A stretch of DNA of 11,424 nt from Candidatus Moraniibacteriota bacterium (GTDB lineage: Bacteria; Patescibacteriota; Minisyncoccia; Moranbacterales; UBA9337): the NCBI GenBank assembly GCA_018400055.1, contig JAGYNK010000098.1, forward strand, positions 1-11,424, read 5' to 3'. The notes beneath the pieces are model-generated. The model worked only from the letters and a program-made list of their open reading frames with translations. It was not told where the DNA came from and ran no database searches. The first letter of the stretch is position 1. Every line of letters begins with the position of its first letter. Both the position numbers and the translations under genes were made by a program. Shown one piece after another: positions 1 to 6,113 of this stretch.

Positions 1-495
1 GCGCTGGACGTTAAGGAAAGGGATTTTGAGATTGATAAATTTTTCTTTCTTGTTTCAAGACAATACCATTCATTGCTTAATGAGATTACTTCAGAAGAAA
101 AAATGCGACTAAATATAAAAGATGCGCATTACTTTGAAAATATTGCCAGACAATTGGAAAGAATAGCCGATCACGCTGTAAAAATCTCCCGTCCGGCTCT
201 TTGGAATAATGTAAATGCAAATAAAAACTTGGACATTTTAATTGAAAAGACTGCGAAAAAAATATTGTTTTTCTTTGATGAGGCTTTAAAATTCACAAAA
301 AAAATGGATAAAGACAGAGCGCATAACACTTTAAACAATATAAAGAAAACAAACAAAGATACCGACAGACTTTTAAATAAAATTATTCAGAAAAACTGGA
401 CCGAGGCTGTAAATGTCGTTGACAGTTTAATACGTTTAAGAAGATATATTTCCAATATGGCGGAATTAACTATTAATCACTCTTTGGATAAATAA
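1..495 (+). CDS. PhoU-domain protein, C-terminal 164 residues (5' end outside window)
   Basis: The frame is open from base 1 to a TAA at 493-495, so this is the 3' part of a longer gene; the TTG at 73 is internal. Residues 1-21 (ALDVKERDFEIDKFFFLVSRQ) and the later segment YFENIARQLERIADHAVKIS match the helical PhoU repeat, with its acidic EIDKF and the LERIADHAVKI helix. In archaeal and CPR-type proteins this repeat often follows an AbrB/SpoVT-like DNA-binding domain. The known role of the family is regulation of phosphate uptake and response, with PhoU helices binding metal clusters; which partner is used here cannot be seen. The rest is all-helical and Lys-rich (two further helices at about 75-160). 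The next genes to the right are on the opposite strand, so it is the last gene of its transcript. The family is fairly sure; the exact subfamily is not. Confidence 0.72.
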   Translation, partial: ALDVKERDFEIDKFFFLVSRQYHSLLNEITSEEKMRLNIKDAHYFENIARQLERIADHAVKISRPALWNNVNANKNLDILIEKTAKKILFFFDEALKFTKKMDKDRAHNTLNNIKKTNKDTDRLLNKIIQKNWTEAVNVVDSLIRLRRYISNMAELTINHSLDK

Positions 496-524
496 AAAAG
501 CGCGCTTTTTAATAACTGCGCGCG
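495..524 (-). terminator. Rho-independent terminator of the tRNA operon
   Basis: Read on the minus strand, GCGCGC (523-518) pairs with GCGCGC (505-500) around a 12-nt loop and is followed by TTTTTTATT. It lies 25 nt beyond the 3' end of tRNA-Gly. On the plus strand there is no T-run after the stem, so it fits the tRNA operon better than the phoU-like gene. Confidence 0.6.
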
Positions 525-548
525 TTGAAAAATTCAAAGATTCTTTGG

Positions 549-620
549 AGCGAGAGACGGGAATCGAACCCGCGATCTTCTCGTTGGCAACGAGACGTTC
601 TACCACTGAACCACTCTCGC
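549..620 (-). tRNA. tRNA-Gly (GCC)
   Basis: A 72-nt cloverleaf: perfect 7-bp acceptor (GCGAGAG with CTCTCGC), D-arm GTTC/GAAC, anticodon stem TCTCG/CGAGA with loop TTGCCAA (anticodon GCC), and T-arm GCGGG-TTCGAAT-CCCGT. The discriminator base is U. CCA is not encoded. It is the last gene of the four-tRNA minus-strand operon. Confidence 0.95.
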
Positions 621-645
621 ACAATAAAAAATTTATCATAAAGGG

Positions 646-717
646 TGCCTCGGGGCAGAATTGAACTGCCGACACAAGGATTTTCAGTCCTTTGCTCTAC
701 CACTGAGCTACCCAGGC
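646..717 (-). tRNA. tRNA-Phe (GAA)
   Basis: A 72-nt cloverleaf with anticodon stem AAGGA/TCCTT, loop CTGAAAA (anticodon GAA) and T-arm GGCAG-TTCAATT-CTGCC. The acceptor stem GCCTGGG/CCGAGGC contains one G5-G68 mismatch; the other six pairs are Watson-Crick. Discriminator A, CCA not encoded. It is the third gene of the operon. Confidence 0.93.
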
Positions 718-724
718 AATCAGG

Positions 725-796
725 TGGGACTAGCAGGGATCGAACCTGCGACCAAACGGTTATGAGCCGTCCGCTCTACCGCTGAGCTATAGTCCC
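725..796 (-). tRNA. tRNA with CAT anticodon (elongator Met, or Ile2 read after lysidine modification)
   Basis: A 72-nt cloverleaf with perfect acceptor GGGACTA/TAGTCCC, D-arm GCTC/GAGC, anticodon stem GACGG/CCGTT, loop CTCATAA (anticodon CAT) and T-arm GCAGG-TTCGATC-CCTGC. It is not an initiator: the 1-72 position pairs G-C and there are no three G-C pairs at the base of the anticodon stem. The segment GACGGCTCATAACCGT followed by GGTCG resembles, from memory, bacterial Ile2 (CAU) tRNAs as much as elongator Met, so the charged amino acid is left open. Confidence 0.9.
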
Positions 797-805
797 TTAA
801 CTATG

Positions 806-879
806 TGGACGATACTGGACTCGAACCAGTGACTTCTTCTTTGTAAGAGAAGCGCTCTAGCCAACTGAGCTAATCGTCC
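806..879 (-). tRNA. tRNA-Val (TAC)
   Basis: A 74-nt cloverleaf: perfect acceptor GGACGAT/ATCGTCC, D-arm GCTC/GAGC, anticodon stem CTTCT/AGAAG with loop CTTACAA (anticodon TAC), and T-arm ACTGG-TTCGAGT-CCAGT. Discriminator A, CCA not encoded. It is the first gene of the operon, about 10-12 nt downstream of the predicted transcription start. Confidence 0.95.
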
Positions 880-897
880 AAATTTTTTAACGAAACT

Positions 898-926
898 ATT
901 ATATTATCCAGTTAATGGATAGTCAA
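898..926 (-). promoter_or_regulatory. Sigma70-type promoter of the tRNA operon, with a palindrome in the spacer
   Basis: On the minus strand, TTGACT (926-921), 17 nt, TATAAT (903-898). The expected start is near 890, just before tRNA-Val. The spacer and the last base of the -35 box form an inverted repeat, TATCCA-GTTAA-TGGATA (905-921), with perfect 6-bp arms. It lies where a repressor would block RNA polymerase; whether any protein binds is unknown. Confidence 0.85.
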
Positions 927-951
927 CTGCCTGCCCCGTCGAATGACCGGG

Positions 952-964
952 GAGCTAATCGTCC
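952..964 (-). repeat. 13-nt echo of the tRNA-Val 5' end, next to a GC hairpin
   Basis: The minus strand reads GGACGATTAGCTC, identical to the first 13 bases of tRNA-Val. Directly after it comes a hairpin with CCCCG/CGGGG arms (about 934-952) instead of the rest of a tRNA. It lies just upstream of the tRNA operon -35 box. It could be the remnant of a duplicated or recombined tRNA gene. No anticodon or T-arm can be found. Confidence 0.5.
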
Positions 965-966
965 AT

Positions 967-1049
967 AATTTACAACGTATAACTTTCAACTAAAAACAAA
1001 AATAAGTTGTAAGTTATAGGTTATGATTTGTGAGTTGTGAGTTACCAAG
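967..1049. repeat. Degenerate heptamer tandem repeat forming an AT-rich palindrome
   Basis: From 1004 the sequence divides into six 7-nt units: AAGTTGT, AAGTTAT, AGGTTAT, GATTTGT, GAGTTGT, GAGTTAC (to 1045). The block 973-992 is roughly its reverse complement, so TATAACTT-N-CAACT (979-992) can pair with AGTTG-N-AAGTTATA (1005-1018). This fills the space between tRNA-Leu and the tRNA operon promoter; no gene is visible here. Confidence 0.6.
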
Positions 1050-1134
1050 TGCAGGCGAGAGGATTTGAACCTCCAAGGGCTAATGCCCACAAGCCCCTCA
1101 TGCTTGCGTGTCTACCGGGTTCCACCACGCCTGC
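1050..1134 (-). tRNA. tRNA-Leu (GAG)
   Basis: An 85-nt class II tRNA: perfect acceptor GCAGGCG/CGCCTGC, anticodon stem CAAGC/GCTTG with loop ATGAGGG (anticodon GAG), long variable arm with GGGC-ATTA-GCCC, and T-arm GGAGG-TTCAAAT-CCTCT. Discriminator A, CCA not encoded. It lies 93 nt downstream of rplS on the same strand and no promoter of its own is obvious, so read-through from rplS is likely. Confidence 0.94.
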
Positions 1135-1227
1135 AAAATACTTTATCAAAAAACAGAATTTAATTTTGGCGCGAGGTAAACATTTCGGTTTCGCTATTGG
1201 GGTTTTTAATATAGCACGGAATTCTAA

Positions 1228-1776
1228 TTATTTTTTCGCTTCCGTTTTTTTATCGGAATCTTTTTTAATTTCGTCCTTTTTCGCTTCTGTTTTTTCGCCC
1301 TCTTTGTTTTTTGGCTCGTTTCCTTTTTTTGATTGGTCATCTTCTTTTTTTTCAGCGCTTTTTGCTTCCGGTTTATTTTCTTCCGTTTCCGGCTCAGGCT
1401 TTTCCTCTTCTGCTTTGGCAAAATCCGACAAATCCTTATATTTCAGCCTTAAAGACTTAGCGGACTTTTCCCTAATATAATAAAGTTTGGATCTTTTTAC
1501 TTTAGCTCTTTTGACTAACTCAATTTTTTTAATGGTTGGAGAATAAAGAGGCAATATCAACTCAACGCCTACGCCATAAGAAATTTTGCGAATAGTTAAA
1601 GTAGGAGAAGAGCTTTGCTTTCCCTTAATGGAAATTATTATTCCTTCAAAAATTTGTATTCTTTCTTTTTTATCTTCTTTTATTTTTCTGTGAATTTTAA
1701 CCACATCTCCGGTTCTCAATTTGGGAACTTTTTTATTTCTCTGACTTAAATTGAATTCCATTAACTCTTTGCGCAT
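1228..1776 (-). CDS. rplS: Large ribosomal subunit protein bL19 with a charged C-terminal extension
   Basis: A component of the 50S subunit near the interface with 30S. Residues about 18-115 carry the bL19 core: RTGDVVKIHRKIKEDKKERIQ, FEGIIISIKG, TIRKISYGVGVE, LPLYSPTIKKIELVKR and KRSKLYYIREKSAKSLRLK. Bacterial bL19 is usually about 115 residues; here residues 120-182 form an extra, low-complexity Lys/Glu-rich tail (repeated KPE, KKE, TEAKK), probably disordered. The ATG at 1776 has no SD. The second Met (residue 6) is a possible alternative start that also leaves the core intact. The gene has its own promoter at 1856-1884 and lies downstream of the rluD-like gene; tRNA-Leu follows. Confidence 0.95.
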   Translation of the reverse strand: MRKELMEFNLSQRNKKVPKLRTGDVVKIHRKIKEDKKERIQIFEGIIISIKGKQSSSPTLTIRKISYGVGVELILPLYSPTIKKIELVKRAKVKRSKLYYIREKSAKSLRLKYKDLSDFAKAEEEKPEPETEENKPEAKSAEKKEDDQSKKGNEPKNKEGEKTEAKKDEIKKDSDKKTEAKK

Positions 1777-1810
1777 AATAAATATTAGACAAGACCTAAA
1801 CTTAAACTCT

Positions 1811-1828
1811 CCTAAATCAAAATTTAGG
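1811..1828 (-). promoter_or_regulatory. Hairpin in the rplS 5' leader
   Basis: CCTAAAT (1828-1822 on the minus strand), loop TTTG, ATTTAGG (1817-1811): a perfect 7-bp stem in the leader, followed at once by AGAG, so that an AGGAGAG SD-like sequence is half buried. A second TTTAGG lies about 13 nt downstream, so CCTAAA has two possible partners. Leader autoregulation of bL19 is known in some bacteria, but nothing here proves it. Confidence 0.35.
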
Positions 1829-1855
1829 CTTTATATTTTATATTAAATCTTTTTT

Positions 1856-1884
1856 ATCATATAGTCTAAATTCTTTTTAGTCAA
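1856..1884 (-). promoter_or_regulatory. Sigma70-type promoter of rplS
   Basis: On the minus strand, TTGACT (1884-1879), 17 nt, TATGAT (1861-1856). The predicted start near 1849 gives a leader of about 73 nt before the rplS ATG. Confidence 0.75.
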
Positions 1885-1901
1885 CCTTGGAATAAGTATT
1901 T

Positions 1902-1924
1902 AGTAGCAAGCAGTAAGCAGTAAG
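1902..1924. repeat. Short heptamer repeat between the rluD-like gene and rplS
   Basis: AGTAGCA, AGCAGTA, AGCAGTA, AG at 1902-1924: about three 7-nt units. Same period as the repeats at 1004-1045 and 2677-2711, but a different unit. Confidence 0.5.
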
Positions 1925-1931
1925 GGGGTTT

Positions 1932-2909
1932 TTATTTATAATTCAAAAATTTATTAAAGTCTTTTGGTGGGATGGATTCAAAAGAATATTTTTTGCCCAG
2001 TAATTCAAATTCAATTTGGCTGGAGTGAAGAAGCTGTCTTTCGGCTTTTAATTTATCAAACTTTAATTTTCCTTTTATTTTATAAATTTTATCGCCTACT
2101 ATCGGACTTCCCAAAGAAAAAAAATGAACTCTGATTTGATGCGTGCGTCCGGTTATAAGACGCGCTTTCACTAAAGAATGATTTTTAAATTCTTTCAAAA
2201 CTTTGTATTCGGTTATGGCTGGGCGAATTTTGGTTTTGGTTTTCCTTCCGGCGATTGTTTGTTTTTTGTAGTTTCCCGATCGGGCAAGCGGTTTTTTAAT
2301 TATGCCGCTTTTGGTTTTTAATTTTCCATAAACTATGGCTAAATATATTTTTTTTATTTTTCTGTTTTTAAAAAGCTTTTTTAACTCCTCAAAAGATCTT
2401 TGATTTCTGGCGATTATTATCAAACCGGAAGTATCTTTGTCCAGCCGATGAACCATTCCCGGCCTTGCCCATGAATCGCCAGATTTATCGCCGACACCGA
2501 TAATTTCCGGAAATTTTGCCAGCAGCCCGTTAATTAGCGTGCAGAGATGAGGTATTGCCTCGTCTCTACGATTATCGGGATGTACTTGTAATCCTGCCGG
2601 TTTATCCACCACAATAATATTTTCATCTTCGTGAATTATTTTAAATTTTATTTTCGGATTAGTCGATAATACTTTTTGATGCTTGATGCTTAATGCTTGA
2701 TGCTTGATGCTTATTTTGTCTTTTTCTTTTAAAATATAACCGGGCTTTACTTTTTTGTCATTCACTAAAATTTTTCCGTTTTTAACCGCCCGCGCCAAAT
2801 CCGCCCGGGAAATTTTATCTCTTGTCCTTTTTTTATTTAATATTTCAACTAAAAACCGATCCAATCGCTGACCGGCATTTTTTAAATTTATGATAAAAAT
2901 TTTTTGCAT
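1932..2909 (-). CDS. rluD: RluA/RluD-family 23S rRNA pseudouridine synthase
   Basis: Converts uridine to pseudouridine in RNA; RluD-type enzymes act on 23S rRNA in the large subunit. An N-terminal S4 RNA-binding domain (about 6-65; NAGQRLDRFLVEIL, SRADLARAVKNGKILVNDKKVKPGY) is followed by the synthase domain with motif I DENIIVVDKPAGLQVHP, the catalytic motif HRLDKDTSG (about 154-162, Asp157 as nucleophile), the YLAIVYGKL segment, and LITGRTHQIRVHF. I place the start at the ATG at 2909, 5 nt after the stop of the upstream gene. A TTG at 2930 would add 7 residues and overlap that gene. No SD is seen; translational coupling is likely. The linker between the domains contains a 7-nt tandem repeat (ISIKHQALSIKHQ). 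Exact target uridines cannot be told from sequence. Confidence 0.92.
   Translation of the reverse strand: MQKIFIINLKNAGQRLDRFLVEILNKKRTRDKISRADLARAVKNGKILVNDKKVKPGYILKEKDKISIKHQALSIKHQKVLSTNPKIKFKIIHEDENIIVVDKPAGLQVHPDNRRDEAIPHLCTLINGLLAKFPEIIGVGDKSGDSWARPGMVHRLDKDTSGLIIIARNQRSFEELKKLFKNRKIKKIYLAIVYGKLKTKSGIIKKPLARSGNYKKQTIAGRKTKTKIRPAITEYKVLKEFKNHSLVKARLITGRTHQIRVHFFSLGSPIVGDKIYKIKGKLKFDKLKAERQLLHSSQIEFELLGKKYSFESIPPKDFNKFLNYK
2677..2711 (-). repeat. In-frame 5 x 7-nt tandem repeat inside the rluD-like gene
   Basis: On the plus strand: TGATGCT, TGATGCT, TAATGCT, TGATGCT, TGATGCT. It encodes the linker ISIKHQALSIKHQ between the S4 and catalytic domains. Because 7 is not a multiple of 3, the repeated DNA is read in changing frames, which gives the near-repeat SIKHQ twice. 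Confidence 0.85.
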
Positions 2910-2913
2910 AATT

Positions 2914-5334
2914 TCAAACAATTTTTTCAAAAATCAAAATTCTTTCTTTCCCTATTCGCGAATACCAAACGATTTTATAACCTTTATTAGAGCTTTTTAT
3001 ATTCTTCAATTTATCATTCTTGGGAACGAGAATTTTCCTGACTGTTTCTTGTAACTGATCTTTATCAATGCGCAACACGATTTCATCCTTCTGGCTCTCA
3101 ATTAAACTGTCAATGTCCTTAAAATCTCTAGCAGTTCTCGTTAATTTTTTATATTCCGATTTTTCCTCCGTGCTTCTGCCCGGATTATTTTTTCTTGGCA
3201 GTCTGATTGTGAAGAAAGATTCCCCGCTATTTTTGTAATTTTCCACATAACCGTCAACCTCAAATCCCAATTCAGCGGTGTAAAACGGCAAAGTTTTCTT
3301 ATCAATTCCGACAATCGCTTTTATATCATTACTGCGAGACTCACGCAAGAGCGATTCATTTACAAAACGGCCTCCATCCAAGCCTTTTATATCTTTGTGT
3401 AAACTTAACGATCCGGCATATAAGCTTCCGTCTTCCATTTTTTCAAAACGTAAAAAAGCGATAGGTGATTCTTGATATGATAAAACATAAAATTTGTGTT
3501 TATTTCCAGTTTCCATTGACGCTTTTTCTTCCAGCGCTTTTTTAAGATCTTTTATGGCAACGCCGGAAATTATCTTATCCTTCTTTTTGTTTTCACCCGA
3601 TCGGCATTCCACCGCCAAATCCATTATCTCGTCTTTATCCATATTAAATTTGTCTTCAAAACCTATAATATCTAAATCTAGATCTTTAATGGTATCAAAA
3701 TCAATTTCCTGTCCCAATTCTCTCGCTGACTGAAGAAAAGAGGAAAAAACCGTAACTCCCGTTTCAACAGATTCAAGTGCGTCAGCTATTTCATCAATAT
3801 TCGCCGATTTTATTCTTTGCGAAAAATTTTCCAATAAAGCCTTACCCTTATTTAGAAGTTTCGCTGTCATTTGATCAGTAATACCGGAATTATAGTTCTT
3901 ATTCTGCGATAAATTTTTTTCTAAAAATTTTCTTATCTCTTCAATTTTTCCGACAATTTCGTTATATTTTCTGAAAATTAAACGAGCGGCAAATTTTTTG
4001 TCAGAAGTTTCTTGCTTGGCGATTTCCGTTAGAATATGGGCTGTATCTTTTCCTGTTTCTAGCACTGAGCAAGCAAGCAAACCGTCTCGTCCATATTCTT
4101 GAATGAACTGTATAAAATTATCCATCCCCATTTCTTTGGCAAGAGTGATTATTAATTGCTGTTGTTTAAAATCAAAATCGGTTAAGTTAATTCCGGTTTC
4201 TCGCGAAATATCCTTAGAAATTTTGAGCGTGTATTCAAAAGATTCATATCCCTGAATTCTTTGCTTATATGCCTCAAGTGATTCTTTGGGAAATCGCGCG
4301 TAAAATTTTTCTGCGTTAAATGGTCGCGGATCGGTTTCTAAAATCCTTGCCATAAAATATCCCTTTTCCGTTTTTTCAGCTTTTTCCGGTTTATAAATGG
4401 TGAAAATCGCAATCAATCTTTTATTTCCTTTTGCATCTTCTTCTAAAATTCCTCCTAAATCGGAAGATATTTTCGCAATTTCTTTGCCTTTATATTGCGT
4501 GCCTAGAATATGCTCTACCCCGTTTAACATAATTTGTCCTTTTCGACCTGCCGCTCTTTTTTCAATGCGATATTCTTTAGAGGTGGAGCTCCCTGATATA
4601 ACGCGAAAATCCTCGGGAATCAAAAGCCCGGCTTTCTTAAGATGAGGAGTCTGCGTTTCAATAAATGATCTTCCCGCATACAAGCTTTCGCCTTTTTTCT
4701 TTGGATTTCCATAGGTTCCAAAAAGTTCTTCCAATAAATTCGCGGATATCTTTTTAAACTCTCCTTTTTTATTTTTAATATACAAAATTCCTGTTTTTGG
4801 GTCGCGATAACCATCGCCAAAATCAGGATGATAAATACGGAGCGCCAGATCAATTTCTTTCGCGCTTAATTCCTTTCCGGGAATGTTTCCGTAAAATTTC
4901 GGCGTGTAAGGATTTGCATGTAGGACATCTTTTAATGTCAAATAGAATTTAGTTTGCTTTATTTTTTTTATATCAAGAGCGTCTTCGACATTGGAGGGGA
5001 AATAAAAAAGAGGTTTTACCTCACGGATTCCTCCTTCGTAATCTTCTTTGGAGATCACCTTTGAATTTCCAAATAGTGCAAACATTGTTTGTGTGGCATT
5101 CTTTTGTCCAATTCCCGGATTAGTAAAAGCTGAACCAAGTTCTCGTAAATTTTTTTTATTAAACTTCATTTTTTCCGTATCCACAATTAATTTACCCTCC
5201 GGAGAATATTCTAAGAATCCCATTTCTTCAAGGCGGGCATAGGCAGTTTCTATCGCTCGCTGTTTTTTAATTTCTTTCGGATTTACATTTGTCTCCCTGA
5301 AATTTTTTGGAATTGGTTTTAATTCTTCTCGCAT
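2914..5334 (-). CDS. Large unrecognised protein (806 aa) with a C-terminal GNAT-like domain
   Basis: I do not recognise the whole protein. It is soluble, Lys/Glu-rich, with no signal peptide or membrane segment. Residues about 265-312 (GRKGQIMLNGVEHILGTQYKG, then a Gly-rich turn and RLIAIF) look like a small beta-barrel of the kind seen at the C-terminus of some transposase and integrase proteins; this is a weak resemblance. Residues 360-580 are helical (a stretch around EFGRD-like YGRDGLLACSVLETG at 414-428, coiled-coil-prone 450-480). Residues 613-712 resemble a GNAT acetyltransferase fold: YQESPIAFLRFEKMEDGSLY, LSLHKDIKGLDGGRFVNESLL, then FYTAELGFEVDGYVENY and FFTIRL; the classical acetyl-CoA loop R/QxxGxG/A is not clear. 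The start ATG at 5334 has no SD. It shares a transcript with the rluD-like gene (5-nt gap). Confidence 0.8.
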   Translation of the reverse strand: MREELKPIPKNFRETNVNPKEIKKQRAIETAYARLEEMGFLEYSPEGKLIVDTEKMKFNKKNLRELGSAFTNPGIGQKNATQTMFALFGNSKVISKEDYEGGIREVKPLFYFPSNVEDALDIKKIKQTKFYLTLKDVLHANPYTPKFYGNIPGKELSAKEIDLALRIYHPDFGDGYRDPKTGILYIKNKKGEFKKISANLLEELFGTYGNPKKKGESLYAGRSFIETQTPHLKKAGLLIPEDFRVISGSSTSKEYRIEKRAAGRKGQIMLNGVEHILGTQYKGKEIAKISSDLGGILEEDAKGNKRLIAIFTIYKPEKAEKTEKGYFMARILETDPRPFNAEKFYARFPKESLEAYKQRIQGYESFEYTLKISKDISRETGINLTDFDFKQQQLIITLAKEMGMDNFIQFIQEYGRDGLLACSVLETGKDTAHILTEIAKQETSDKKFAARLIFRKYNEIVGKIEEIRKFLEKNLSQNKNYNSGITDQMTAKLLNKGKALLENFSQRIKSANIDEIADALESVETGVTVFSSFLQSARELGQEIDFDTIKDLDLDIIGFEDKFNMDKDEIMDLAVECRSGENKKKDKIISGVAIKDLKKALEEKASMETGNKHKFYVLSYQESPIAFLRFEKMEDGSLYAGSLSLHKDIKGLDGGRFVNESLLRESRSNDIKAIVGIDKKTLPFYTAELGFEVDGYVENYKNSGESFFTIRLPRKNNPGRSTEEKSEYKKLTRTARDFKDIDSLIESQKDEIVLRIDKDQLQETVRKILVPKNDKLKNIKSSNKGYKIVWYSRIGKERILIFEKIV

Positions 5335-5358
5335 AATTTTGTAATTTCTATATTCTCC

Positions 5359-5364
5359 ATTTTA
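5359..5364 (-). promoter_or_regulatory. Candidate extended -10 of the 806-aa gene
   Basis: On the minus strand, TGATAAAAT gives a TG-extended -10 (TAAAAT, 5364-5359) 25 nt before the ATG. No good -35 lies at the right spacing; the upstream sequence there belongs to repeat copy A. Confidence 0.35.
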
Positions 5365-5370
5365 TCACAT

Positions 5371-5447
5371 TTTTAATTAAAAATCCCGCCAAAATTTCGC
5401 AGGGCGATGAGTGAGAAATCCAAGCGATTCTCAAGAGAGAGATTTGA
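5371..5447 (+). repeat. Direct repeat, copy A (left half-element), upstream of abiE
   Basis: 77 bp matching 6815-6891 at 74 of 77 positions; differences lie at 5410 (A/G) and two positions near 5428-5430. Starts TTTTAATTAAAAATCCCGCC and ends AGAGAGATTTGA. It lacks the right half present in copy B, so the long terminal inverted repeat is not completed here. The last four bases (TTGA) form part of the abiE -35 box. Confidence 0.95.
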
Positions 5448-5471
5448 CAAAAAAAGCGCAGATGTTATCAT
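5444..5471 (+). promoter_or_regulatory. Promoter of the abiEi-abiEii operon
   Basis: TTGACA (5444-5449), 16 nt, TATCAT (5466-5471) with the TG extension (TGTTATCAT). The predicted start near 5478 gives a leader of about 20 nt. ATGTT (5462-5466) and AACAT (5475-5479) form a short inverted repeat over the -10 region; AbiEi antitoxins are known to repress their own promoters through inverted repeats, so this is a candidate operator. Confidence 0.75.
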
Positions 5472-5498
5472 AAAAACATAATTCACTTTATATACTAT

Positions 5499-6113
5499 AT
5501 GGTAAAAAAACTGAATCCATTATTTGTCCAGCAAAAACTTTCGGAAAATAATATAAAAATATTCACTCCTCGAGAATTCAGAAGGATTTTTGATGTTTCT
5601 TTTTTCGCCGCCAGCAAATTTATTTATCAGCAAACTCAAAAAAAAATTTTTATTAAGCTCCGCAACGGACTTTATTGCCTTTCTTTAACAAGACCGGATT
5701 TGTTTGCAATCGCCAATAAAATATATCAGCCGTCGTATATTTCCTTGGAAACCGCCTTAGCTTTCCATAATATCATTCCGGAAAAAGTTTATACTATCAC
5801 TTCCGTATCGGCAAAGGCCACTCGATCGTTTTCTGCGATAAATCAAGAATTTTCCTACAGTAAAATAAAAAAAGATTTATTTGTCGGTTATAATATTATT
5901 GAACGCGGAAGCGAAAAGTTTCTGATTGCCGAACCGGAAAAGGCATTGTTGGATTATCTTTATATTTCCAATAAAAATCGCTCCAAAGTAAATGAACGCA
6001 TAGATATTTCACTCCTAAAGAAGGATAGAATAAAGAAGTGGCAAAAAATATTCAATTCATCGGCGGTAAATAAATTAATTTCCAAATTGTATGATGACCG
6101 AAGAACAAATTAA
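5499..6113 (+). CDS. abiEi: AbiEi-family antitoxin of a type IV toxin-antitoxin system
   Basis: Antitoxin and autorepressor partner of the nucleotidyltransferase toxin encoded next door. Residues 1-60 form a winged-helix domain (FTPREFRRIFDVSFFAASKFIYQQ, then KKIFIKLRNGLYCL as the wing). Residues about 66-160 match the AbiEi C-terminal domain: PDLFAIANKIYQPSYISLETA, FHNIIPEKVYTITSVS, FSYSKIKKDLFVGY and FLIAEPEKALLDYLYIS. At 204 residues it fits the shorter members of the family. The ATG at 5499 has no SD and follows a leader of about 20 nt. The 3' end overlaps abiEii by 23 nt. In characterised pairs the antitoxin does not bind the toxin but antagonises it by another route; this is family knowledge, not shown here. 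Confidence 0.9.
   Translation: MVKKLNPLFVQQKLSENNIKIFTPREFRRIFDVSFFAASKFIYQQTQKKIFIKLRNGLYCLSLTRPDLFAIANKIYQPSYISLETALAFHNIIPEKVYTITSVSAKATRSFSAINQEFSYSKIKKDLFVGYNIIERGSEKFLIAEPEKALLDYLYISNKNRSKVNERIDISLLKKDRIKKWQKIFNSSAVNKLISKLYDDRRTN

Noticed and set aside
466..703. Minus-strand frames over the tRNA-Gly and tRNA-Phe genes
   Set aside because: They are accidental frames through tRNA genes.
1228..1480. Plus-strand frame 1037-1480 and a minus-strand alternative frame at 1224-1421
   Set aside because: Both overlap rplS and tRNA-Leu; the long frames come from the low-complexity Lys/Glu codons of the rplS tail.
1755..1800. A 19-codon TTG-started leader peptide before rplS
   Set aside because: The SD-like AGGAGAG is 14 nt away and nothing else supports translation.
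2910..2930. TTG at 2930 as start of the rluD-like gene
   Set aside because: The ATG at 2909 fits the family N-terminus and the upstream stop better, although the TTG cannot be excluded.
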